A stretch of 18,484 bases of DNA from Streptomyces sp. NRRL F-5727 (GTDB lineage Bacteria > Actinomycetota > Actinomycetes > Streptomycetales > Streptomycetaceae), in assembly GCF_000719555.1 (NCBI RefSeq), contig NZ_JOGX01000096.1, positions 1 through 18,484 on the forward strand, written 5' to 3'. Position 1 is the first letter of the stretch. Each line of letters begins with the position of its first letter. Shown here piece after piece: positions 1 to 7,276 of the stretch. Position numbers and translations under genes: made by a program. Below the pieces are notes generated by a model, which had not been told where the DNA came from, ran no database searches, and saw nothing but the letters and a program-made list of their open reading frames with translations.

Positions 1-63
1 CGCCCGCACCGGCGTGACGGCCCCCCGGATCCACCCGTACGCCCGCACCCGCGTGACGGCCCC
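1..63. repeat. Two near-identical 24-base direct repeats upstream of the thioredoxin-NHL gene
   Basis: Positions 1-24 and 40-63 match at all but one base. The second copy runs into a perfect inverted repeat at 53-68 (GTGACGG, two bases, CCGTCAC), followed by further CACGGCCCC-like units to about position 74. The stretch is cut by the window edge. It could be the terminator of the preceding gene, the tail of a short tandem array, or a regulatory element for the gene at 102. The sequence alone does not decide. Confidence 0.45.
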
Positions 64-101
64 GTCACGGCCCCTTCACGGACGGGTGGCAAGCTTGAAG
101 G

Positions 102-1913
102 ATGAACGATGCCGCTCCGGCGCCCACCCCCGCGCCCGCCCCCCGTTCCCGCGCCCGTGTCCGTGCCCCCGAGCTGATCGGCAAGGGCGGCTGGATCAAC
201 ACCGGCGGGAAGGACCTGAAGCTCGCCGACTTCCGAGGTCGCGTGTTGATCCTGGATTTCTGGACCTTCTGCTGCATCAACTGCCTGCATGTCCTCGACG
301 AGCTGCGTGAGCTGGAGGAGAAGCACCGGGACACGCTCGTCATCGTCGGGGTGCACTCGCCGAAGTTCGTGCACGAGGCCGAGCACCAGGCCGTGGTGGA
401 CGCGGTGGAGCGGTACGAGGTGCACCACCCGGTGCTGGACGATCCGGAGCTCGCGACCTGGAAGCAGTACGCCGTGCGGGCCTGGCCGACGCTCGTCGTG
501 ATCGACCCGGAGGGGTACGTCGTCGCGCAGCACGCGGGCGAGGGGCATGCCAACGCGATCCGGACGCTCGTCGAGGAGCTGGAGGCGGAGCACGAGGCGA
601 AGGGGACGCTGCGGCGCGGGGACGGGCCGTACGTGCCGCCGGAGCCCGTCGCCACCGATCTGCGGTTCCCGGGGAAGGCGGTGGTTCTGGCGGACGGGAA
701 TCTCCTCGTCTCCGACACCACCCGGCACCAGCTGGTCGAGCTGGCCGCCGACGGGGAGACCGTGGTGCGGCGGATCGGCGGCGAGGGGGTGTTCCGCGAG
801 CCGCAGGGGCTGGCGCTGCTGCCGGACGGGAGCGTCGTCGTCGCGGACACCGTGCACCACGCGCTCCAGCGGTTCGACCCGGCGACCGGTGAGGTGGAGC
901 GGATCGCGGGCACCGGGCGCCAGTGGTGGCAGGGGTCGCCGACCTCCGGTCCGGCGCTCGACGTGGACCTGTCCTCGCCGTGGGACGTCGCCTGGTGGCG
1001 GGGCAGGGTGTGGATCGCCATGGCCGGCGTGCACCAGATCTGGACGTACGACCCCGGGACGAAGACCGTCGAGGTCGCGGCCGGCACGACGAACGAGGGG
1101 CTCGTCGACGGGCCCGGCGCCGAGGCGTGGTTCGCGCAGCCGTCCGGGCTCGCCGCCACCGAGGACCGCCTCTGGATCGCCGACTCGGAGACCAGCGCCC
1201 TGCGGTACATCGACACCGACGGCACCGTCCACACCGCCGTCGGCACGGGCCTCTTCGACTTCGGGCACCGGGACGGCGCCGCCGACCAGGCGCTCCTGCA
1301 GCACCCGCTCGGCGTGACGGCCCTGCCCGACGGCTCGGTCGCGGTCTCCGACACGTACAACCACGCCCTGCGCCGCTACGACCCGGCCACCGGCGAGGTC
1401 ACCACCCTCGCCACGGATCTGCGCGAGCCGAGCGGCGCGGTCCTGGTCGACGACGACATCGTCGTCGTCGAGTCGGCCCGGCACCGTCTCACCCGGCTGC
1501 GGCTCCCCGAGGAGGCCGTGCAGGTGGAGGCGGTCGCGCACCGCACGCGGCGCGAGGCCACCGAGGTCGCCCCGGGCGCCTTCCGCCTGGACGTCGTCTT
1601 CCGGGCCCCGACGGGCCAGAAGCTGGACGAGCGCTACGGCCCCTCGACGCGCCTCCTGGTCTCGTCCACCCCGCCGGAGCTGCTGCTCTCCGGCGAGGGC
1701 ACGGGCACGGACCTCTTCCGCGACCTGGAGCTGAACCCGGCCCTCACCGAGGGCGTCCTGCACGTCTCCGCGATGGCCGCGTCCTGCGACGACGACCCGG
1801 CCAACGAGTACCCGGCCTGCCACGTCCACCAGCAGGACTGGGGCGTCCCGGTGAAGCTCACGGAAGGCGGTGCGGGCCGCCTCCCGCTGATCCTCGCGGG
1901 AATGGACGCCTGA
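102..1913 (+). CDS. Thioredoxin-like / NHL-repeat protein (NHLRC2-like)
   Basis: This 603-residue protein probably acts in the cytoplasm as a redox-linked scaffold; its substrate is unknown. Residues ~22-160 form a thioredoxin-like (TlpA/AhpC-like) domain with WTFCCINC at 54-61, giving a CxxC of C58 and C61 preceded by an extra C57. The expected cis-proline lies in AWPT (P129). Residues ~185-470 hold about six NHL/beta-propeller blades, each with a PxG(L/V)...DG...V(S/A)D pattern. Residues ~480-603 form a beta-rich C-terminal domain. The CCxNC thioredoxin plus NHL plus C-terminal domain order is that of animal NHLRC2 and its bacterial relatives. No signal peptide or membrane segment is visible; the N terminus is Pro/Ala-rich. 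The start is ATG at 102. The GAAGG just before it touches the start codon, so initiation may be leaderless or use a GGTGG further upstream. The gene ends four bases from the convergent aminopeptidase stop. Confidence 0.9.
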   Translation: MNDAAPAPTPAPAPRSRARVRAPELIGKGGWINTGGKDLKLADFRGRVLILDFWTFCCINCLHVLDELRELEEKHRDTLVIVGVHSPKFVHEAEHQAVVDAVERYEVHHPVLDDPELATWKQYAVRAWPTLVVIDPEGYVVAQHAGEGHANAIRTLVEELEAEHEAKGTLRRGDGPYVPPEPVATDLRFPGKAVVLADGNLLVSDTTRHQLVELAADGETVVRRIGGEGVFREPQGLALLPDGSVVVADTVHHALQRFDPATGEVERIAGTGRQWWQGSPTSGPALDVDLSSPWDVAWWRGRVWIAMAGVHQIWTYDPGTKTVEVAAGTTNEGLVDGPGAEAWFAQPSGLAATEDRLWIADSETSALRYIDTDGTVHTAVGTGLFDFGHRDGAADQALLQHPLGVTALPDGSVAVSDTYNHALRRYDPATGEVTTLATDLREPSGAVLVDDDIVVVESARHRLTRLRLPEEAVQVEAVAHRTRREATEVAPGAFRLDVVFRAPTGQKLDERYGPSTRLLVSSTPPELLLSGEGTGTDLFRDLELNPALTEGVLHVSAMAASCDDDPANEYPACHVHQQDWGVPVKLTEGGAGRLPLILAGMDA

Positions 1914-1930
1914 GGGGTCAGCCCTCCAGG
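1909..1930. terminator. Possible short bidirectional hairpin between convergent genes
   Basis: CCTGAGGG and CCCTCCAGG pair around a five-base loop, with one bulged base. The hairpin spans both stop codons of the convergent genes. There is no T-run on either side. It is short, so this is a tentative call. Confidence 0.3.
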
Positions 1931-3225
1931 AAGGCGACCAGGGCGTTGGCGAGGAGGTAGGGGTCCTCGGCGCCGCAGAGCTCGCGGGCGCTGTGCATGG
2001 AGAGGATCGCCACGCCGATGTCGACGGTGGTGATGCCGTGGCGGGCGGCCGTGATGGGGCCGATCGTGGTTCCGCAGGGCATGTCGTTGTTGGAGACGAA
2101 CGACTGCCACGGCACGCCCGCCTTCTCGCACGCGGCGGCGAAGATGGCGCGGCCGGTGCCGTCGGTGGCGTACCGCTGGTTGACGTTGACCTTGAGGATC
2201 GGGCCGCCGTTGACGCGCGGGTGGTGGGTCGGGTCGTGCCGCTCCGCGTAGTTGGGGTGGACGGCGTGGCCGGTGTCGGAGGAGAGGCAGACCGTGCCGG
2301 CGAAGGCGCGGGCGCGGTCCTCGTAGCCGCCGCCGCGGGCGTAGACGGAGCGCTCCAGGACGGTGCCGAGGAGGGGGCCCTGGGCGCCGGTGTCGGCCTC
2401 GGAGCCGTTCTCCTCGTGGTCGAAGGCGGCGAGGACCGGGATGTACGGGAGGTCGTCGCGGCCCGCGAGGGCGGTGAGCGCGGCGACGCCGGCGTGCACG
2501 GAGATCAGGTTGTCCATGCGGGGTCCGGCGACGAGTTCGCGGTCGCGGCCGAGGTAGGCGGGGGCGTCGACGGCGTGCACCATCAGGTCCCAGCCGGCGA
2601 CGTCCTCGGCGTCCACGCCGGCCTCGCCGGCGACGAACTCGATGAGGTCGCCCTCGTGGACGTCGCCGGTGCCCCAGACGGGCTGCATGTGGCGCTGGCG
2701 GTCGAGCTTCAGCCCGTCGTTGGCGCTGCGGTCGAGGTGGATGGCGAGCTGCGGGACGCGCAGCAGCGGCCGGTCGACGTTGACGAGGCGGTGGCTGCCG
2801 TCGCGGAGGGTGAGCCGGCCGGCGAGGCCGAGGTCGCGGTCGAGCCAGGTGTTGAGGAGGGTGCCGCCGTAGATCTCCACGGCGATCTGCCGCCAGCCCT
2901 GGCCGCCCATGTCGGGGCGGGGCTTGACGCGCAGGTTGGGGGAGTCGGTGTGGGCGCCCACGATCCGGTACGGGGTGTGCGGGTCGGCGCCGGCGGGCAC
3001 GTACCAGGCGATGATCGCGCCGCCGCGGGTGACGAACTTCCCGCCGCTGGTCCCGTCCCACGCCGCGGTCTCCTCGACCCGGCGGAAGCCCGCCTTCTCC
3101 AGCCGCTCGGCGGCGTTGGCCACCGCGTGGTACGGCGACGGGGACGCCGCGAGGAAGGTCATCAGGTCATCGGTGTGGCCGGGGCCGAAGGGTGCGGACG
3201 CCGGTCGGGAAGCTGCGCTGCTCAT
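1918..3225 (-). CDS. M18 family aminopeptidase
   Basis: This is a cytosolic zinc aminopeptidase of the aspartyl aminopeptidase (M18) family, which removes N-terminal residues (typically acidic) from peptides. It has 435 residues, normal for the family. The dinuclear metal site can be read in order: AHTDSP (H92, D94), RMDN (D238), DHEENGS (E271/E272), SSDTGHA (D317, H320) and the C-terminal MHSARE (H411). The start was set at ATG 3225 because AAGGTGG lies about six bases upstream and the family's N terminus begins there. The frame stays open to 3462, but that extension is Gly/Arg/Pro low-complexity and looks like intergenic DNA. It converges tightly with the thioredoxin-NHL gene. Upstream lies a 287-base GC-rich gap and then the terminator of the acyl-CoA dehydrogenase, so it is probably transcribed on its own. 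Confidence 0.93.
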   Translation of the reverse strand: MSSAASRPASAPFGPGHTDDLMTFLAASPSPYHAVANAAERLEKAGFRRVEETAAWDGTSGGKFVTRGGAIIAWYVPAGADPHTPYRIVGAHTDSPNLRVKPRPDMGGQGWRQIAVEIYGGTLLNTWLDRDLGLAGRLTLRDGSHRLVNVDRPLLRVPQLAIHLDRSANDGLKLDRQRHMQPVWGTGDVHEGDLIEFVAGEAGVDAEDVAGWDLMVHAVDAPAYLGRDRELVAGPRMDNLISVHAGVAALTALAGRDDLPYIPVLAAFDHEENGSEADTGAQGPLLGTVLERSVYARGGGYEDRARAFAGTVCLSSDTGHAVHPNYAERHDPTHHPRVNGGPILKVNVNQRYATDGTGRAIFAAACEKAGVPWQSFVSNNDMPCGTTIGPITAARHGITTVDIGVAILSMHSARELCGAEDPYLLANALVAFLEG

Positions 3226-3512
3226 GCGCCCCACCTTACGCAGGGCCTTCGGCGGCCCTTCCGGGTGCCGGGACATCCCGGCCGGGCCCCCGCCGGTGGA
3301 GCCCCACCCGCGGGTCCTCCGCCCGCGGAGCCCGCCTGCCGCTCCCTCCGCCCGCGGAGCCCGTACCCCTCCCCCGTAGGACCCGGCGAGTGAGCCGAAG
3401 GGCGCGCCGGGGGAACGGCGCCGGCCGCGCGCAGGCCCGGGAGGAACGAGCGGGCCGAGCACGGTCGGGGTCGTGAGCCCGGCATGAAGCGCCCCGGAGG
3501 CGAACCGAGCCT
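3226..3512. other. GC-rich intergenic stretch with no convincing gene
   Basis: This lies between the aminopeptidase start and the terminator of the upstream acyl-CoA dehydrogenase. Open frames here on both strands give only Arg/Gly/Pro-rich peptides without ribosome sites, so no gene was called. It must hold the aminopeptidase promoter, but no clear -35/-10 pair was found. It carries the repeated palindrome listed separately. Confidence 0.6.
3316..3363. repeat. Direct repeat of a palindromic 19-mer
   Basis: The same 19 bases occur at 3316-3334 and 3345-3363. Each copy contains the inverted repeat CTCCGC-CC-GCGGAG. Possible roles are a protein-binding site, a transcript hairpin, or simply a short duplication in non-coding DNA. 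Confidence 0.55.
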
Positions 3513-3515
3513 CCC

Positions 3516-3562
3516 AAAAAAGAGCAGAACGGCCCGCCCCCCTCCCCGGGGACGGGCCGTTC
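3516..3562 (-). terminator. Rho-independent terminator of the acyl-CoA dehydrogenase gene
   Basis: Read on the minus strand, a perfect 10-base stem (GAACGGCCCG at 3562-3553 pairing with CGGGCCGTTC at 3536-3527) encloses a GC-rich loop. It is followed within six bases by six T residues (3521-3516). It begins about 20 bases after the stop codon at 3584. This is the only textbook terminator with a T-run in the window. Confidence 0.9.
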
Positions 3563-3583
3563 CAGTAAGGACCAGGCGGGTTC

Positions 3584-5413
3584 TTAGAACGCCGCCTCGT
3601 CCAGGTCCATCAGGCTGCCGTCCACGCCGTCGGCGAGGAGGCGCTCGGTGGAGACGCCGGGCAGGACGTTGGCGGCGAAGAACTTCGCGGCCGCGATCTT
3701 GCCCTGGTAGAAGGCGACATCCTTGCCCGTGGCGCCGGCCGCGAGCTTCTCGGCGGCGACGGCGGCACCGCGCAGCAGCAGGTAGCCGACGACGACGTCA
3801 CCGGAGGCCATGAGCAGGCGGGTGGTGTTGAGGCCGACCTTGTAGATGTTCTTGACGTCCTCGCCGGTGGCGGTGAGGTCGGTGATCATCTTGCCGACGA
3901 TCGCCTCCAGGTCGACCGCCGCCTTGGCGAGCGCGTCGCGGGCGCCGGCCAGCTCCTCGCCGCCGGTGCCGACCGCGAGGAACTTCTTGATCTCCTCGGA
4001 GAGGGTGTTCAGGGACGCGCCCTGGTCGCGGACGATCTTCCGGAAGAAGAAGTCCTGGCCCTGGATGGCGGTGGTGCCCTCGTAGAGGGTGTCGATCTTG
4101 GAGTCCCGGATGTACTGCTCGATCGGGTACTCCTGGAGGAAGCCGGAGCCGCCGAAGATCTGGAGCGACTGCGCGAGCTGCTCGTAGCCCTTCTCGGAGC
4201 CGTAGCCCTTCACGATCGGGAGCAGGAGGTCGTTGAGGCCGTGCAGGGCCTTGGCGTCCTCGCCGGCCGCTTCCTTGATCTGGATGGCGTCCTGGACGGA
4301 GGCCGTGTAGAGGACGAGGGAGCGCATGCCCTCGGCGTACGCCTTCTGCGTCATCAGCGAGCGGCGGACGTCGGGGTGGTGGGTGATGGTGACCTTGGGC
4401 GCGGCCTTGTCCATGAAGTTGGCCAGGTCGGTGCCCTGGACGCGCTCCTTGGCGTACTCCAGGGCGTTGAGGTAGCCCGTGGAGAGGGTGGAGATCGCCT
4501 TCGTGCCGACCATCATGCGGGCGAACTCGATGATGAGGAACATCTGGCGGATGCCGTCGTGCTTGTCGCCGATGAGCCAGCCCTTGGCGGGGTGCTTGTC
4601 GCCGAAGGTCATCTCGCACGTGTTGGACGCCTTGAGGCCCATCTTGTGCTCGACGTTGGTGGCGTAGACGCCGTTGCGGGCGCCCAGCTCGCCGGTCTCC
4701 CAGTCGAACTCGTACTTGGGGACGAGGAAGAGGGAGAGGCCCTTGGTGCCGGGGCCGGCGCCCTCGGGGCGGGCGAGGACGTAGTGGAGGATGTTCTCCT
4801 CCATGTCGTGCTCACCGGAGGTGATGAAGCGCTTGACGCCCTCGATGTGCCAGGAGCCGTCCTCCTGCTGGATGGCCTTGGTGCGGCCGGCGCCGACGTC
4901 GGAGCCGGCGTCGGGCTCGGTGAGGACCATGGTGGAGCCCCAGCGCTTCTCGACGGCGATCTGCGCGACCTTCTTCTGCGCCTCGTTGCCCTCGTTGTAG
5001 AGGACGCCGGCGAACGCCGGGCCGGAGGAGTACATCCAGACGGCCGGGTTCGAGCCGAGCAGCAGCTCCGCGTAGGCCCAGACGAGGGAGCGCGGGGAGA
5101 CGGTGCCGCCGATGCCCTCGGGGATGCCGAGGCGCCAGTACTCGGACTCCATGAAGGCGTCGTAGGACGCCTTGAAGGTGGCCGGGACCGGGGCGGTGTT
5201 GGTCTCCGGGTCGAAGACCGGCGGGTTGCGGTCGGCGTCGGCGAACGATTCGGCGAGCTCGTTCTCGGCGAGGCGGCGGATCTCGTCGAGGATGCTCTTG
5301 GCGGTGTCGACGTCCATCTCCTCGAACGGACCGGTGCCGTACACCTTGTCGCGGCCGAGCACCTCGAAGAGGTTGAACTCGATGTCGCGGAGATTCGACT
5401 TGTAGTGCCCCAT
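3584..5413 (-). CDS. fadE: Acyl-CoA dehydrogenase, FadE5-like
   Basis: This FAD-dependent enzyme catalyses the first oxidation step of fatty acid beta-oxidation, acyl-CoA to trans-2-enoyl-CoA, passing electrons to an electron-transfer flavoprotein. The 609-residue length and the opening [18 protein letters not shown] match the long actinobacterial FadE5 type, not the ~380-residue classic form. Visible motifs are [12 protein letters not shown] (161-172, flavin/substrate region), QIFGGSGF (419-426) and YEGTTAIQ, whose E445 occupies the position of the catalytic base. Residues ~470-609 are the extra helical C-terminal domain of this subfamily. The start is ATG 5413, with GGAG eight bases upstream. 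An in-frame extension to 5530 would cross the promoter region and was rejected. The gene is monocistronic: a strong terminator follows and the SseB-family gene diverges upstream. Chain-length preference cannot be read from sequence; FadE5 in mycobacteria is broad. Confidence 0.93.
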   Translation of the reverse strand: MGHYKSNLRDIEFNLFEVLGRDKVYGTGPFEEMDVDTAKSILDEIRRLAENELAESFADADRNPPVFDPETNTAPVPATFKASYDAFMESEYWRLGIPEGIGGTVSPRSLVWAYAELLLGSNPAVWMYSSGPAFAGVLYNEGNEAQKKVAQIAVEKRWGSTMVLTEPDAGSDVGAGRTKAIQQEDGSWHIEGVKRFITSGEHDMEENILHYVLARPEGAGPGTKGLSLFLVPKYEFDWETGELGARNGVYATNVEHKMGLKASNTCEMTFGDKHPAKGWLIGDKHDGIRQMFLIIEFARMMVGTKAISTLSTGYLNALEYAKERVQGTDLANFMDKAAPKVTITHHPDVRRSLMTQKAYAEGMRSLVLYTASVQDAIQIKEAAGEDAKALHGLNDLLLPIVKGYGSEKGYEQLAQSLQIFGGSGFLQEYPIEQYIRDSKIDTLYEGTTAIQGQDFFFRKIVRDQGASLNTLSEEIKKFLAVGTGGEELAGARDALAKAAVDLEAIVGKMITDLTATGEDVKNIYKVGLNTTRLLMASGDVVVGYLLLRGAAVAAEKLAAGATGKDVAFYQGKIAAAKFFAANVLPGVSTERLLADGVDGSLMDLDEAAF

Positions 5414-5471
5414 GGCGACGGCTCCGTAAAGATCGGGGAGGGATGCTTCCTCGTACCGCGCTACCCAGGTC

Positions 5472-5485
5472 CTACTCACGAGTAG
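5472..5485. promoter_or_regulatory. Candidate operator palindrome in the acyl-CoA dehydrogenase/SseB divergent promoter region
   Basis: CTACTC-AC-GAGTAG is a perfect inverted repeat with 6-base arms. It lies 59 bases upstream of the acyl-CoA dehydrogenase start and 86 upstream of the SseB-family start. A second, wider inverted repeat (GCGCTAC at 5458-5464 with GTAGCGC at 5482-5488) overlaps it. Size and symmetry suit a TetR-type regulator, many of which control fatty-acid genes. The regulator is not in this window and no -35/-10 pair was confidently assigned. Confidence 0.5.
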
Positions 5486-5570
5486 CGCACTCTTCTCTAC
5501 GATGATGCTACCCACCGGTAATAAGAGCAACCCCTACCGGGCGATCTGTGACGCAGTAGGCTCATGGCCC

Positions 5571-6074
5571 ATGTACGGCTACGAGCAGAATCCGGGTGCG
5601 CAGCAGCAGTACGGGCCTCCTCAGCAGGGGCAGTACGCGCCGCCGCAGGCCGGTATGCAGCCCGGCATGCAGGCCGGTTACGGGCAGCAGCAGGCCCCGC
5701 TCTACCCCGAGCCCTCGCCGCCCTCCCTCGCCGACGCCGTACGCGCCTTCACCACCGGCACCCTGGCCGCCGAGGACTTCCAGCAGATCTTCGCGACCTC
5801 GAAGGTCTACTGCCCGCGCGGCGACAACCCCGGCTTCCTGGCCCTGCACAACACCCAGCAGCCGGTGATCCCGATGTTCACCTCGCTGAAGGAGCTGCGG
5901 CGGTACGCGGGCAAGGAGTCGAAGTACTTCGTGATCACCGGCGCCGAGGTGATCGACCTGCTGCCGACCGGCTACGGCTTCGTCCTGGACATGGAGGGCG
6001 ACCACCGGATGGTCTTCGACGCGAAGGCCGTGGAGCAGATGGTCGACTTCGCGATGCGGCGGATGTACGGCTGA
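5571..6074 (+). CDS. SseB family protein
   Basis: This 167-residue cytoplasmic protein has unknown molecular function. Residues 1-45 are a low-complexity Gln/Gly/Pro/Tyr-rich tail (MYGYEQNPGAQQQYGPPQQG...). Residues ~52-167 resemble the SseB N-terminal domain fold, including a segment on presenting a value (PVIPMFTSLKELRRYAG), then a core ending in VVEQ-like helices with the family feel of LLPTGYGFVLDMEGDHRMVF. The start chosen is ATG 5571, where the Streptomyces-type N terminus begins. GTAGG lies ten bases upstream, a weak ribosome site. ATG at 5564 is out of frame, and in-frame ATGs at 5502/5505 would place the start inside the divergent promoter region. The gene is followed by a perfect palindrome terminator. 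SseB itself was named from Salmonella type III secretion chaperones and serine-sensitivity genes; no such role is implied here. Confidence 0.82.
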   Translation: MYGYEQNPGAQQQYGPPQQGQYAPPQAGMQPGMQAGYGQQQAPLYPEPSPPSLADAVRAFTTGTLAAEDFQQIFATSKVYCPRGDNPGFLALHNTQQPVIPMFTSLKELRRYAGKESKYFVITGAEVIDLLPTGYGFVLDMEGDHRMVFDAKAVEQMVDFAMRRMYG

Positions 6075-6097
6075 CCCAGTCTGGAGGTACGCGAGGG

Positions 6098-6123
6098 CGC
6101 CCGGGAGGAATTCCTCCCGGGCG
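6098..6123. terminator. Perfect 26-base palindrome after the SseB-family gene
   Basis: CGCCCGGGAGGAA is followed immediately by its exact reverse complement, 24 bases after the SseB-family stop. There is no T-run, but strong GC-rich hairpins without T-runs are common terminators in Streptomyces. It also separates the gene from the downstream pirin gene. Confidence 0.7.
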
Positions 6124-6145
6124 TTCCGCGTTCCGGGTGGCAGGA

Positions 6146-6161
6146 AGTTCAGGATTCAACT
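6146..6161. promoter_or_regulatory. Weak candidate operator upstream of pirin
   Basis: AGTT and AACT flank eight bases (AGTTCAGGATTCAACT) in an unusually AT-rich patch 69 bases before the pirin start, where its promoter should lie. The short half-sites with an eight-base spacer resemble MarR/HxlR-type sites, but the match is short enough to be chance. Confidence 0.25.
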
Positions 6162-6229
6162 AAAGTGAGGGTACGAGGACAGGCCGAGCCGGCCACCGTG
6201 CCCTCAGGCCGTACGAAGGAGGTCCCGCC

Positions 6230-7192
6230 ATGCCCGCCGTGACTGTCGAGAACCCGCTCACCCTGCCGCGCGTCGTCGCCACCGCCGACGCCGCCCCGCG
6301 CCCCGTCCTCGCCGTCACCACGGCCCCCCAGGGCTTCGAGGGCGAGGGCTTCCCGGTCCGCCGGGCCTTCGCGGGCATCAACTACCAGTACCTCGACCCG
6401 TTCATCATGATGGACCAGATGGGCGAGGTGGAGTACGCGCCGGGCGAGCCCAAGGGCACCCCCTGGCACCCCCACCGCGGCTTCGAGACCGTCACCTACA
6501 TCATCGACGGCACCTTCGACCACCAGGACTCCAACGGCGGCGGCGGCACCATCACCAACGGCGACACCCAGTGGATGACCGCCGGCTCCGGCCTCCTCCA
6601 CATCGAGGCCCCGCCGGAGTCCCTCGTCGTCAGCGGCGGCCTCTTCCACGGCCTCCAGCTGTGGGTCAACCTGCCCGCGAGCGACAAGATGATGGCCCCC
6701 CGCTACCAGGACATCCGCGGCGGCCAGGTCCAGCTCCTCACCTCCCCCGACGGCGGCGCGCTGCTCCGCGTCATCGCCGGCGAGCTGGACGGGCACCAGG
6801 GCCCCGGCATCACCCACACCCCGATCACGATGATCCACGCCACCCTCCGCCCCGGCGCCGAGATCACCCTGCCCTGGCGCGAGGACTTCAACGGCCTCGC
6901 GTACGTCATGGCCGGCCGCGGCACCGTCGGCGCCGAGCGCCGCCCGATCCACCTCGGCCAGACCGCCGTCTTCGGGCAGGGAGGCTCGCTGACCGTCCGC
7001 GCGGACGAGAAGCAGGACTCGCACACCCCGGACCTGGAGGTCGTCCTCCTCGGCGGGCAGCCGATCCGCGAGCCCATGGCCCACTACGGCCCGTTCGTCA
7101 TGAACACCCAGGCCGAACTCCGCCAGGCGTTCGAGGACTTCCAGGCCGGCCGCCTCGGCACCATCCCGGCCGTCCACGGCATGGGCGAGTAA
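6230..7192 (+). CDS. Pirin family protein
   Basis: This 320-residue bicupin protein is probably iron-binding and cytoplasmic. Bacterial pirins act as quercetinase-like dioxygenases or modulate metabolic enzymes; which role applies here cannot be told. The N-terminal cupin holds the metal site: HPHRGFETVTY (H80, H82) and GSGLLHIE (H124, E126), matching the 3-His/1-Glu set of the family. The C-terminal cupin covers ~170-290. Length is near the upper end for pirins (usually 230-320). The start at ATG 6230 is well supported by AAGGAGGT ending six bases upstream, one of the best ribosome sites in the window. It stands alone, with a palindrome on the upstream side and a hairpin after its stop. Confidence 0.93.
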   Translation: MPAVTVENPLTLPRVVATADAAPRPVLAVTTAPQGFEGEGFPVRRAFAGINYQYLDPFIMMDQMGEVEYAPGEPKGTPWHPHRGFETVTYIIDGTFDHQDSNGGGGTITNGDTQWMTAGSGLLHIEAPPESLVVSGGLFHGLQLWVNLPASDKMMAPRYQDIRGGQVQLLTSPDGGALLRVIAGELDGHQGPGITHTPITMIHATLRPGAEITLPWREDFNGLAYVMAGRGTVGAERRPIHLGQTAVFGQGGSLTVRADEKQDSHTPDLEVVLLGGQPIREPMAHYGPFVMNTQAELRQAFEDFQAGRLGTIPAVHGMGE

Positions 7193-7206
7193 CGAGCACT
7201 CACAAG

Positions 7207-7237
7207 GTGACGGGTCGTCGCCCGGACGGCCCGTCAC
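7207..7237 (+). terminator. Hairpin after the pirin gene
   Basis: GTGACGGG (7207-7214) pairs perfectly with CCCGTCAC (7230-7237) around a 15-base loop, 15 bases after the pirin stop. There is no T-run. It is probably the pirin terminator, though it could also lie in the leader of the next gene. Confidence 0.5.
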
Positions 7238-7276
7238 GTCCGCATTCCACCGCTATCGGTGTGATCTTATGGACGG

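Noticed and set aside
1993..3393. 466-residue plus-strand open frame opposite the aminopeptidase
   Set aside because: Gly/Val/Ala/Asp-rich shadow with no family features. The metal motifs of the aminopeptidase are all on the minus strand.
4241..5485. 414-residue plus-strand open frame opposite the acyl-CoA dehydrogenase
   Set aside because: Leu/Gly/Ala/Asp low-complexity shadow. The dehydrogenase is conserved along its full length on the minus strand.
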